A stretch of DNA of 64,000 bases from Buddleja alternifolia (Eukaryota; Streptophyta; Magnoliopsida; Lamiales; Scrophulariaceae). The translations under genes and the position numbers were made by a program. Below the pieces are notes generated by a model that saw only the letters and a list, made by a program, of their open reading frames with translations, was not told the origin of the DNA and ran no database searches. Shown here piece by piece: positions 33,736-44,850 of the stretch; position 1 is the stretch's first letter; each line of letters opens with the position of its first letter. The stretch covers positions 18,708,568 through 18,772,567 of the forward strand of contig CM033400.1 in assembly GCA_019426215.1 (NCBI GenBank), in the 5' to 3' direction.

Positions 33736-34207
33736 AAAGTAGGAGTGAGACTCCTTACGAACTCTGAAAGGTCACAAACCTTCGTCTAAGTATTTCAAAG
33801 TGTGGGGGTGTTTGGCTTAGGTAGAAGTACCCAAACCCAAACAAGTTAAGATAGGGCCTAAAACTATTGATTGCATATTCATCGGTTATGCACTTAATAG
33901 TAGCGCCTATCGATTTCTGGTACATAAATCTGAGATTTCTGAGATTCATGAAGGTACTATCATGGAATCTAGAAATGCTTCTTTCTTTGAGGATATCTTT
34001 CCAAATAAGGAAAGAACTGAAGAAAATCCTCTTGAAAGAACACATGAAGCGACTACGAGTAGTTCTAATCCCGGGGATGAAGAAGCTCGGCGTAGCAAAA
34101 GGAGAAAAGTCCCTAAAACGTTTAGACCCGACTTTGTATCTTATACATTAGAAGGTGAGCCAAGAACGATTAAGAAAGCTATGTCCGGTCCAGATGCTCA
34201 ACTCTGA
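33736..34207 (+). pseudogene. Copia integrase C-terminus and linker, broken
   Basis: After a frame change the plus strand encodes the copia linker: 'FIGYALNSSAYRFLVHKSE' and 'GTIMESRNASFFEDIFP', followed by a charged segment with a 'RRSKRRKV' basic patch and 'PDFVSYTLEGEPRTIKKAM', which leads into the RT. Stops near 34206 and 34241 break it from the RT frame. Confidence 0.8.
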
Positions 34208-35698
34208 AAAGAGACTATCAATAGTGAAATTGAGTCTATTTAACACAACCATACCTGGGAGTTGGTTGACCTTCCAAAGGGAAGTAAGCTGTTAGGCTGT
34301 AAATGGATTCTGAAAAGAAAATATAAGACTGATGGATCTATTGATAAGTATAAGGCCCGTCTGGTAGTAAAAGGATACCGAAAAACGGGGGGTCTTGATT
34401 TCTTCGATACTTATTCTCCAGTAACGAGAATAACATCCATAAGATTATTCATCGCTATTGCCGTGTTGCATAACCTTGAGATACATCAAATGGATGTTAA
34501 GACTGCATTTCTGAACGGAGAATTAGATGAAGAAATATATATGGAACAACCCGAAGGGTATGTTGCTCCTGGATAGGAGAAAAAGGTGTGTAAACTTGTA
34601 AAGTCCTTGTATGGACTTAAGCAAGCGCCAAAGCAGTGGCATGAAAAATTTGATAACACTATGTTGTCAAATGGTTTCAAGATAAACGAATGCGACAAAT
34701 GCGTGTATGTTAGACAAACACATAATGTATATGTTGTAGTGTGTCTCTATGTCGATGACATGCTAATTATGGGTAGTAATCATGAAATCATCATGAATAC
34801 TAAAGGAATGTTAAAGAAGAACTTTGACATGAAAGATATGGGGTTGGCAGATGTCATATTTGGGATTAAAATCTTAAGGACATCTAAAGGAATCATACTG
34901 TCGCAGTCTCATTATGTTGAGACAATTCTGGCAAAATTCCTTCCCGGCGACAGTGCGATTGTTAAGACGCCAGTAGACATGAGCGCTAACTTACGCAAGA
35001 ACTATGGCGAACCCGTATCGCAGTTAGAGTATGCTAGAGTCATTGGAAGTTTGATGTATATCATGAACTGTACCCGCCCTGATCTAGCTTACTCTATGAG
35101 CAAGTTGAGTAGGTTCACGAGTAATCCTAATTTAGACCATTGGAAGGCCTTAACTAGAGTACTTAAGTACTTAAAGCACACAAAGAGCTTTGGATTACAC
35201 TACTCAAGATATCCAGCTGTAATAGAAGGATACATCGATGCTAATTGGATATCAGACACAAATGACTCCAAGTCCACGAGTGGATACATTTTTACCATCG
35301 GTGGTGGAGTAGTGTCATGGAAATCATCTAAGCAAACTTGCATAGCCCGATCCACAATGGAATCAGAATTCATAGCTTTAGATAAAGCTGGTGAAGAAGT
35401 TGAGTGGCTATGAAATTTCTTAGAAGATGTTCCCTGTTGGGAAAAACCAGTGCCCCCTATCTTAATTCATTGCGACTGTCAGTCGGCAATTGGTAGGGCA
35501 CAAAATAGTATGTACAATGGTAAGTATAGACATATTCGTCGTAGACACAATACCATTAAACAATTGATCTCTAACGGAATAATCTCCATTGATTATGTGA
35601 AATCAAAGGAGAATATTGCAGATCCTTTGACGAAAGGATTGCCTAGAGACCAAGTAGAATACCTATCAAGAGGAATGGGTTTAAAGTCTACAAATTAA
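34208..35698 (+). pseudogene. Copia reverse transcriptase and RNase H, several stops
   Basis: Blocks in order are 'GCKWILKRKYKTDG' and 'KARLVVKGY', 'QMDVKTAFLNGELDEEIYMEQPEG', '[11 protein letters not shown]', catalytic 'YVDDMLI', '[15 protein letters not shown]', the RNase H 'GYIDANW' and '[10 protein letters not shown]', and a C-terminal 'HIRRRHNTIKQLI'...'ADPLTKGL'. All lie in one frame, interrupted by stops at about 34574-34576 (TAG), 35411-35413 (TGA) and near 34206 and 34241. Most of these differ from the family residue by one base. It is otherwise full length. Confidence 0.9.
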
Positions 35699-36267
35699 AG
35701 AATGGACACAGTGGTAACCCAACCATGTTGACTGGAGATCCCAAGATCTTGGTTCAATGGGACAACTAAACTATGAATATTCAGTAAGGCACTTAAGAGT
35801 TTAATTCACATAAACTCTAAACCAATTGCCTAGGATAAAGAAGTGCAACCTGCAAGTTGTAGCAAATGTTAAGCTGGGCTTTTAATGGTTCCTACATTGT
35901 CTAAATGAAGTGGAGTATGGCAGGATACTCTTAATTAGGAAGTGACCTATGTAGGTGTGAAGTGTAGGCCACCTCAACATTGAGTAAAATGTAAACACTA
36001 CTGAAACCAAGAGGGGGTGTCACGGCCAAAATGGACCCAACCGTGAGAACTGAAAAACTGTTGAAAGTTTATTATGTGAATATCGTTGTCTGGGTTTACA
36101 CGAGCGGCTGACCAATTCAAGACATCATGTTTATTGGGTAGCCTAGTAAATCCGATGATATTTCACTAGGAAAGGTTCAAAGCCAAAAGCTACCTCTTCT
36201 GATGTGATAAACTTTCAATCGAAATCTCAAGAGCATGCATTGTATTAATTTCATTCGTGTGGGGGAT
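35699..36267 (+). mobile_element. Copia 3' untranslated region and polypurine tract
   Basis: Non-coding sequence follows the RNase H stop to a purine-rich GTGTGGGGGATT at 36256-36267, which abuts the 3' LTR start. This is the expected plus-strand primer site. Confidence 0.75.
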
Positions 36268-37272
36268 TGTTGGATAAAATGAGTTTTACAAAGTGTGGTT
36301 TACACCACTTTTGTGTACAAAATTCGAACACCGTAAGTATCCGGGATACGAAAGATTATTAGATAATCTTAATCTACGTTCCGAGTAGATAAGGTTAGCA
36401 TTTCAAATTTCTCAATTCGGACTTATAACGAATGAGAAATTAAGTACTAAAGTGAGGTGTTTGAACTTGTGTATCCCACATAGGATATAAACCACAATTT
36501 AATTGGGTTTATAAATCCTTACCTCAAGATAAGGGTTTGGCCCTTGTGTCATCCACTTTGGGCCTTTATGTGAAAGGGGGAGGAGCTATGCAATTGGGCT
36601 TAGGCACAATTTCTTAGCTCTTCACTCGGGCGGTCCGGTGGACCGGACCGGACCTCGGACTCGGACTCGGGCCGGGTCGTGGGTCATGGACCTTGGCCTT
36701 GTGGTTTGAGGTTTGTGGTGTGTATGTTGTGGGCTTGGGCTTCTATATTATTCTTTTTGGACAAAGTTTATTTGGGCCTATCCAGAAAATCCAACAAGAA
36801 AGTAATCTGATTTAATTAAAACCCAAATTGCATTTAAAATGCTGGCCACATTTTTAATTCGAATTTCAATCTGCCTTCTAGAAGGACCATTGACTGCAGT
36901 CAATAGTCCAACAGTCACTAAATCTGTAATAGCTGAAATTGTTTTGCTGTTACAGAAATAGTAAATGGCAGATTAATTTTGGGCTTTTAATTCTGCCTGA
37001 TTTCTCACCTATAAAAAGGGTCCTCCAGCATTCTCAAATTTCACACCAACTCAAAACAATTCTCTCTAATTGTTCTTGAGTTCTTCATATCATCATCATA
37101 TTTTTCTTGAGATTTCAGCAGTTTAGTAAAGTTCGTTGGTTTCTGAAATTAAAGTGGTTTAATCTTTAGAAATGTTTTCGTTGTATCTTGGGACACGTTT
37201 TGTCAAGCCGGTACCACCTATAGCGGGGGCAATTTTGTGTTAAGGAAAGAGTTAACTCTCGACTGGAAAACA
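36268..37272 (+). mobile_element. Copia 3' LTR, 3' end approximate
   Basis: It starts TGTTGGATAAAATGAG after the polypurine tract. It includes a GC-rich patch (36627-36690) and a clear TATA box at 37010-37017. I place the end near 37272 (GGAAAACA), just before a splice acceptor of the PGG-gene exon at 37297; no 5' LTR or target duplication is available to fix it, so the true end could differ by tens of bases. Confidence 0.65.
37010..37017 (+). promoter_or_regulatory. TATA box of the copia 3' LTR
   Basis: TATAAAAA followed by GGG and a CA-rich downstream stretch is a good plant TATA box. Because it lies in the 3' LTR and points towards the PGG-gene exons starting 280 bp downstream, it could in principle drive a chimeric transcript; this is inference. 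Confidence 0.6.
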
Positions 37273-37966
37273 CATCATCCTTCTCTGCATTTTCAGATTG
37301 TTCGTGAAGACTTGTCCAACAAACTATGCTCTCAAAATATTGGCCCACAAGCCTTCTGCATTTCCCAGCGGGACAAAGTTTGCATTCTGGGAGAAATTGA
37401 TCTACAAATGTAAGTACTATATCCATCATTTTATGTATTGTTTTATCTGCATAACTGGATCCTAGTTTACGATTTTTTTCAGCTGGAAATGTTTCAATAT
37501 ATATATATATATATTAATGCTCAAAAGGCCACATAAATGGATTTCTTTTGTCTTTCATAGGTGCAAGAATTCATTCACCTTGGGACAGACAACAGGATGG
37601 TGAAGAGCAAACATTGGGCTATGATGCTGATCAAAGAATTCAGATTTCTGAATCAAGTGAAGAGGAAATTGTTGGTCGAGGTACTTCATATCTCTACACC
37701 ATAAACCATTCCTGTTTACCTCCATATATGAATGGTCTGCTCATTGAGCTTCTGGTCATAATTTCTTGATATCTTAAGCATCTAACTGCTGAAATAAATG
37801 CAATATTGAAAACATCAAGTAGCTATCTCATCCAATAAACAAACCAATACCAACTTCTTGGAAAGCCCGTTGTTGTACATTTCTTTCCAGCGAAGGGCTC
37901 ACGAAAAGAAGAGTGAATTGCACTCTGGTACAGCAACTCTATTAGATAACTTAAAGAAGAGTCTAA

Positions 37967-38527
37967 GGCTATGTTTGTTTGTGTTTTCTAACCCATATTT
38001 TTATTTCCAATCTCATTTGAAAATGAAAATACACACTTTACACCATTCTCATTTAAAAATATACTTATTTTCATTTTCACTTTCACATTCTCCAATAACT
38101 ACATTTTCACTTTATCAAATTACACTCACATTTTTTTTCTCTCACATCTCCTTCTAAAAGTCAACATTTTCGGCAACAATTGTGGTGTTATAGTGGAATA
38201 AAATACATTGTTTTAAGACATGTGCATATTTTAAGACCCATTTTGAATATTTTTAATGCTCTTTTTGGGATCGATTTTTATCATTTTTACTTATAAATAT
38301 ATTTAATCAATATATTATTACCTATTATTTTATATATATTACTTACATAATCATTACTTTTAACTAACTCAATCATTTCATACATCATCGATTCATCAAT
38401 TCCAACAAATTTCAGAAACACAACCAAACATGCCTATATTTTCACACGAAAATCAAAAAGCTCATTCTCCCATACATTTTAGGAAGTGACGGTTGAAAAT
38501 GAAACGAGAACACATCCAAACAGAGCC
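37967..38527. mobile_element. Tourist-like (PIF/Harbinger) MITE in PGG-gene intron 2
   Basis: The left end is GGCTATGTTTGTTTGTGTTTT and the reverse complement of the right end is GGCTCTGTTTGGATGTGTTCT. The trinucleotide TAA flanks both sides (37964-37966 and 38528-38530), the target duplication of PIF/Harbinger elements. It is 561 bp, AT-rich and non-coding. It sits 18 bp from the next transposon. Confidence 0.75.
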
Positions 38528-38545
38528 TAAGTTTTCCCAATATAA

Positions 38546-40178
38546 GGCAAAATTACTTTTTTCATATATGATATATCTTGGTGTGTTTGCCATTTTGATA
38601 CTTTAATGTGGGGGTGGCAATCTAGGGACAGTAATAATACAAAAATTGGCACATTTAGTACTTTTTGCCTGAAATTGCTGACATGGCGCCAAAAAATACC
38701 AAAAATTGCTGACGTAGCTGCCGAAAAATGTTAAAATTGGGGACTTTTCAAAATTAGAGGGAAAATTGAGGATTTGGCGCCAAGTGGACAATGGATTGGT
38801 GACATGGCGTCCAAATGGAAAAAAATTCAAATCTTTTGCTAACAACGTGATTTGAACCCATGACCTTGAAGATAAAAACTTGCACTCCCACCACTCCACC
38901 ATAACACACAAATTGTTTTATTTAGCTTCTGTTTAGCCTTACAGCTTTTTTATTTCTGACATAGAAATATATGAATATTGAAGTATTTAATATCTATAAC
39001 TAATATTTTATAGCATTATCAATTTGTCAGTGTATATACATATATATATATATTATTCAATAATTAATTATGTATATCCAATATATAATTATTCTATCTA
39101 AGATTTATTATAAGATATGAAATTATATTAATTATACTCTATGTGAATATTTATATACTGTATACATTTACTCTTATAAATCTTTAATACATATGAAATA
39201 CTTTAAAGAAGTAGATGTAGAAAGAGATTTAAATAATTACATATGTTCGTCGTATTTATGAATAAATTATATAAAAGAACATACATACATCTAAATAAAA
39301 AAAAATTATGTTAGGTATAATTTTATTTCGGAAACAAAAAAGTTTTCAAATTCTGGGAAAATAATATTGATAAATTATATATTAGAAGAAATTTTGTGAT
39401 TTATTTTATAATTACACAAATAAATAAAGGAGTGTGAGTGTAGTTTTCCCTATAATTAAATACTGGACAGTTTTATGAATTATTTTTCATAAAATGGGTT
39501 TCAAATATAAATCCTATAAATCAACATTAAATTAATGAAAATAAAAGCCAGAGTTCAAATCTCCATGTGACCGGCAAATGCTAAAAAATTAAATCCTATA
39601 AATCAACATTAAATTCATGTATGTACAATTATTTTTTTAGAAACTCATTAAATACTTAAATGGATTTGTTTTAAATATTTATATGAATTTTTAATTTTAA
39701 TATATTTTATTACAATATTTCTAGGAATATTTTTTTTTGTGTTAAAAATAAAATTACTTTGGAGAAAATTATTGATAATGATAGGTTTAGATTGAGATAC
39801 TATTATACGTAATTAAATGAAAGCAATAAAGGCACGTGGTGTACTGGTGGAAGTGCTAAAGTTTTGCTCAAAGGTCAAGGGTTCAAATCTCATTTGACGC
39901 AAAAAATTTAAACTTTGTCCAATTGGCCGCCATATCACCACTTTATTATCTAGTTGGATGCTACATCACCAATTTACCATCTAAATCAGAATAATCCCCA
40001 AATTTTGATGTCATGTATATAGCATGTGACAATTTCCGGTCAATTTTTTATTTTCCGGCTAAATTTGTACTAAATGTGCCAATTTTTAATCATTACTGTA
40101 CTTAAATTGCCAACCCCCACATTAAAGTACCATAATGACGAACACACCAAGATAATGTATGAAAAAAGTAATTTTGCC
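38546..40178. mobile_element. Mutator-like non-autonomous element with long inverted arms
   Basis: Ends read GGCAAAATTACTTTTTTCAT and, reverse complemented, the same. Inverted similarity extends about 360 bp inwards on each side (38546-38912 and 39828-40178). A 10-bp flanking duplication with one mismatch (CCCAATATAA at 38536-38545, CCCAGTATAA at 40179-40188) fits a Mutator-like origin. Each arm holds a tRNA-like pair of box A and box B motifs. The centre is AT-rich with a short direct repeat of 'aaatcctataaatcaacatt' (39512 and 39593) and no transposase. Confidence 0.8.
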
Positions 40179-42504
40179 CCCAGTATAATGTGAAATTGGA
40201 TAAGCTGATGAACTGCCAATAAATTCTTTTCAGTCAGTTGTGTTTGGAGAAACTAAATGGTCTGTGATTAATGTTAAGGATGAACTGCTTTTGGGTCTTC
40301 CAGAAGCACTTCTTGATGAAATTATGATGATAAATGAGTGTAGATGTTAGAGTACTGTGGCACAAGCCAATCTAGATAGGTAGTTTTACCTTCTAGTCTC
40401 CAAAGAACCTTGTTTATCTGAATATTAATAAAGCAATTCTTCATTTTAGTATTACTGGAATACGTGAAGTCTCCTTTAGATCACACACAACCATGGAATT
40501 GGGTCCAAATATAATGACTATCATGAAACATAGTAACAAAACTGTTATCTTCCTCGGCCTCTCATGCCAATTAATCAGCTTAGTCTTGACGGATATCCGA
40601 ATGATGCTCTAACAAACTGAATCATCTAAGGCCATTGGATAACATGCTTAAGTAAAATAATCAAGCTTACAACTTATGACACGATCGAAAGTTTGAAATG
40701 GTATTAATTAACAAAAGTACTCAGAAAGTAAGGATGTTAAGATATATTTAGTTTCTCTCCTGAAAAGCTCGTCCCAACGCAATAGTAGTCCGAATCGGAG
40801 TTCCCACTCAATTTGGACATGTCACGCTCTCAACATTGTAAGGGACTTGGTCTAGTTGTTTTCCTGTGACAAGTAGTTGTATCTGCTTTACTGACCAGTT
40901 TGGAGTGCTTTTGTAGTTCACAGGTCAATATTCCACAAGTTGGGTTGGGGCATTTTGCAATGCCTAGGTACGAGTAGTATGCATGCTTGGTGTCTTTGCC
41001 AATCTAAGGAATATTGTTGTTGAGTTTTTCTTTGACTTTTTTAATTAGTTCCAGAGATCAAGTATATTCATCAGAAGAAGTTGGTACATGATGAAGCCGT
41101 GAAGCTGCTGAGCTGCATGTTCGAGGAGATACGGAAATTGAGTAACTCAGAGCTTGAAAAGATGGATATCGACACAATAATTTATGATGCTATCAAGCAT
41201 GGGATCATTGAATTCATATGTGAAATGCTGAAATACAAGCCGTACATTATATGGAAGAAAGACAAAATAGGAAGAACGATCTTTGCACATGCAATTGTAC
41301 TACGCCAAGAGAAGATTTTCAACCTCATATATGGTTTAGGAACGAGAATGAGAATAATGGCTCGCAGACATGACATATTTAGAAATAATTATTTGCATCT
41401 TGCTGCAAAATTATCTCCCACTTCTCAACTTAAGCATGTTTCTGGAGCAGCTTTACAAATGCAAAGGGAACTACAATGGTTTAAGGTCAGTACATACTCC
41501 CTCATGTTCCAAAAATACTGTCCATTTGACTTTTGTTAGGATTTAACAAAACTCAACTTTTTATAATTCTTTTTCAAAAATACAAAACAAAAGAAGACAA
41601 ACAAAATTACTTTTCAAAACATGCCATGATTTCAGTTTAATTTATAATTGTTTAAGAAATCTTACCAACCATAATTATCTAATGCCAAAAAATTACATTC
41701 CCAATTTGAATGTTATTCCCTGGCAAACCAACGGAGCCCTACGTACTGTAAGGGACAAACAAATAAAATAGAATAAGTGTGGACAGTCTTTTTAGACGGA
41801 GAGAGTACCATATATTGTCACTACTTCTTGTTAATGTTTTCCATCTCCTCAACGTAGAATTATTCGATTTGTGAGTTTGATGCCTCTAAATTAATCCCAT
41901 ATAGGAAGTGGAGAGCATTGTTCAACCCAAGCTGAAAGAGGAAGGGAATGAGGACGGTGAAAAGCCAGAAACATTGTTCAGCGATGAGCATAAGAAACTT
42001 GCAAGAGATGCAGAAAGATGGATGAAGAACACGGCAGGATCAAGCATGATTGTGGGCACTCTCATTGCTGCAGTCATGTTTACAACAGCTTTTACAGTAC
42101 CAGATAAAACAGGTCTGCCTATCATGTTTAAGTCTGATCCTCTTCCATTCTTGATTTTCATGGTATCAAATGCACTATCAATGTTCAGTTCCACTACATC
42201 TTTGTTGATGTTCTTGGGAATCCTTACCGCACGATATGCAGAAGAAGATTTTCTTACGTCATTGCCCAGCAAGTAAATTCTTGGACTTGCATGCTTATTC
42301 TTGATGTCGTCGTTTGGTTCAGCCCTATATTTGACTCTTCATGACCAGTTACATTGGATTACAATTCCAATAATAATTCTCTCTTTCATTCCAATAACTC
42401 TTTTCTCCATCTGCCAGTTTCCTCTCTTGATTGAGATGACCAATCGCACCTATGGATCCGGTATCTGTGATAAGCCTAAGAAAACATATCTTCGGCTATT
42501 TTAG

Positions 42505-43008
42505 CTGAGTTGCTCTTATATATAATTTCTGATTCTATATATTCATCCTTTATCTTTTCTCCATTGCTTTTACTATTATCCGATGACGTATACATGTAAT
42601 GTTTAATGCACAATAATCTGAATTTAGTTTATTTTTCCTATAGGAGGAGTTACCTTTGTGACTGATATTCTTTCCTTCTCTTCTGCCAAATGTTTTTAAA
42701 TCCACTTCTTATTTCGTATGCCCAAAATAAGTGGGATTAATGACGAGTCCATGAATAGCTTGTTCCCACTAAAAATACGACATATCAATCCTCATCTAAC
42801 CATGAGGAATGACTTTTCCCACTTAAGGAGGATTAACTGGTGATCATAACTTGAAAGGAGAGTTTCATCATTAATCCCCAAATTCATGGATAATGATATA
42901 TTGCAACTAAAAATAGCAATATATGTGTGTGTATATATATTTATATCTAAATTTTACATTAATATAAAAGTATATATATATATATACACTTTACATTTTT
43001 GGTTTTTT
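42505..43008. other. Downstream flank of the PGG gene, no gene
   Basis: This AT-rich stretch probably includes the old 3' untranslated region of the PGG gene. It holds a (TA)n tract at 42970-42987. No gene was seen. Confidence 0.5.
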
Positions 43009-43596
43009 ACCAATATACCCTTTTATTTATTAAACAATACACGACTAGCTTATTTGATGGCCAAATAAGCCTTTCTATTATTATTTGGAATTCTAGTTTT
43101 AAAAACGTGAATGACTTTTTTTATTAAAGAATATAGAAAAGTTTTGAAAATATTAGAAATTTAATTAAATAATTTTAATAACTTGAATACGGAACCATCC
43201 GAACCGTTTTCAACACTTTCTTTTTATTATTATTTTTTATTTTGGAGAATTCATGAAAATATTGCCGTTTTCATGAATTTACATTTGTATCGTAAATAAA
43301 ACGGTGTTGTTTTTAATAAATTCTGAAAAATAAAATAAAATTCATGAAAAAGACGCCTCTTTCATGAACTTTCCAAAAGAAAAATAATAAAAAGAAAGAG
43401 ATGAAAACGGCTTGGATGGTATCATCTTCAAGCTGTTAAAAAATTTAAATTTATATATTTTAAAAGATTTTCTTTAATATTATTTTAATAAAAAAGCTAT
43501 TCACATTTTCAATACTCCAAATAATGATGGAAAGGCTCTTTGCCTATCAAATAAATTAAGTCAAGTATTGTTTAATAAATAAAATGGTATATTGGT
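43009..43596. mobile_element. Fold-back MITE, near-complete inverted repeat
   Basis: The two halves are reverse complements along almost their whole length: ACCAATATACCC...'tttatttattaaacaatac'...'catcattatttgga' on the left returns inverted on the right, down to a centre near 43300 with 'attcatgaaaa' motifs on both sides. Arms are close to 290 bp. A target duplication could not be fixed, so the superfamily is open. A transcript would form a long hairpin. Confidence 0.75.
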
Positions 43597-43640
43597 GAAA
43601 CAATGAAGATATACAGCTAGGTAGAGTGTGAATATCAATC

Positions 43641-43675
<35 letters not shown>

Positions 43676-44394
43676 TACTATCTATCTATGAGAGGGAACG
43701 ACCTAAATCTAAAGTAATCTTTTCATCTTCCGCTAATTTATTTTTGATTTTTTTTAATGCGCAGGGGAGATGAAACGACGCTGTTTTGTCTGCCTGGGGT
43801 TTCGAGTTGTGTTGTTTGGAATGTCATGTTTACGCGGGCAGGTTGGGGTGCACACAGAAATTTTGTCATCATATTTTGTTTTATTTTTTTCACAAAAAAG
43901 GAGAAGTGTGTTATTTTTTATGGAGTGCTCTTTTCATGGTTCTCTAATTTCTTTTTTCTTTTTTTTTATTCCGCGGGGTGGACGAAATGACGTTGTTTGG
44001 TCTCTCTATGCTATTCAGTGCTGTCGTTTTATTTTGTTATTTGTGTGGGAGAGTTGGTTCCATATAGGTTAATTTCGTCGTTCTATAATATTTTTCAAAA
44101 AAATCCTCTCCTGGTGAGTAAAAACATTACATTGGTGGTCGCCCACTGATTTTGTTTTTCCTTTTTTTGGGCGGCTGGGTATAGACAAAACGACGATGTT
44201 TTGTTTGTTGCGTACCTCCAGCGATGTTGTCCCGATTTTATTGGTGTTGTGAGTTTAATTTGGTTGGGTCCACACCATAGAATTTAGTAGGCCTATCTTA
44301 TGTGGTCAGGAACGGCTTATTTTATTTTTTTTGTTTTATTCTTATGGGGCCGGGTGTTGTTCCTTCTTCATAGCCATTGAACAAGGGGTGAGTT
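43597..44394. other. Non-coding stretch with a (TA)n microsatellite
   Basis: A (TA)14-type tract lies at 43644-43672. Downstream, T-rich sequence with scattered G-runs gives aromatic-rich open frames (43757-44072) without any domain I recognise; both are unlikely to be genes. Repeated phrases 'gaaacgacgctgtttt' and 'aaacgacgatgtttt' (near 43771 and 44187) hint at a decayed repeat. Confidence 0.5.
43644..43672. repeat. (TA)n microsatellite
   Basis: An uninterrupted alternating TA tract. Comparable tracts lie at 13161-13186 and 52561-52598. Confidence 0.95.
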
Positions 44395-44850
44395 TATGGA
44401 ATAAGGAAAGGGACACTAGAAGTGTTGAGTTCTCGATTACTCAAATGAGTTAGCAAGTCAAAGAGTCTTAATTGGGCATTAAAACTTGACTTGTATGTCA
44501 TAAGCTCTAACCAGGGGTGTCAGTCGGTCACTAGGTATTAGTGGGAGCTTGTGCCGTAGATATGTCGATGGATTTGACATATTTGAACACGACCTATAAT
44601 AATCCGATCACATGGTAATTTACTCAGTGATTCTCAATGATTGAGTTACTGATCATAATAAGGCCTATGGTTCACAATCAATTTGCTTGTGCCATTGGAT
44701 CTATTATTACAGTAGTTAGGCCCAATTCACCCGAAGGTGGGGCTAACATCATTTTTTGCTTCGATTGAGTTACTGATCATAATAAGGCATGTGGTTCACA
44801 ATCAATTTGCTTCGATTTTTGATCATTTATATCTCCGGTACAAGTGATCT
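44395..44850 (+). mobile_element. Copia LTR fragment with internal duplication
   Basis: Phrases such as 'cactagaagtgttgag', 'attgggcattaa', 'gtgtcagtcggtcac' and 'acagtagttaggccc' follow the order in the LTR at 4216-5817. A segment of about 60 bp ('gattgagttactgatcataa'...) occurs twice (near 44640 and 44765). Neither LTR end is present. Confidence 0.65.

Larger units (their letters stand above)
37297..42504 (+). pseudogene. Ankyrin/PGG-domain membrane protein gene, 5'-truncated with premature stop
   Basis: Four exons fit with matching phases and GT-AG borders: 37297-37409, 37561-37680, 41049-41485 and 41905-42504. The encoded protein has 'ALKILAHKPSAF' (the segment after the ankyrin repeats in ACD6/ITN1-type proteins), 'VPEIKYIHQKKLVHDEAVKLLSC', one further ankyrin-like stretch ('NNYLHLAAKLSP') and a PGG-type domain with 'DAERWMKNTAGSSMIVGTLIAAVMFTTAFTVP' and hydrophobic membrane segments. 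A TAA at 42274-42276 follows 'LPSK', where relatives have a Leu/Ile stretch, and the same frame continues to a natural stop at 42502-42504. The motif that names the domain, Pro-Gly-Gly, reads Pro-Asp-Lys here. No ankyrin exons lie upstream; a copia LTR ends about 25 bp before the first exon. Relatives act at membranes in defence and stress signalling; this copy is probably non-functional. Confidence 0.8.

Noticed and set aside
39830..39905. A tRNA gene
   Set aside because: Box A- and box B-like motifs are present but no cloverleaf or acceptor stem with CCA-type end could be formed; it is a tRNA-derived segment in a transposon arm.
43757..44072. Aromatic-rich open frames in a T-rich stretch
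   Set aside because: Two overlapping frames are open over the same DNA, no domain is seen, and composition explains them.
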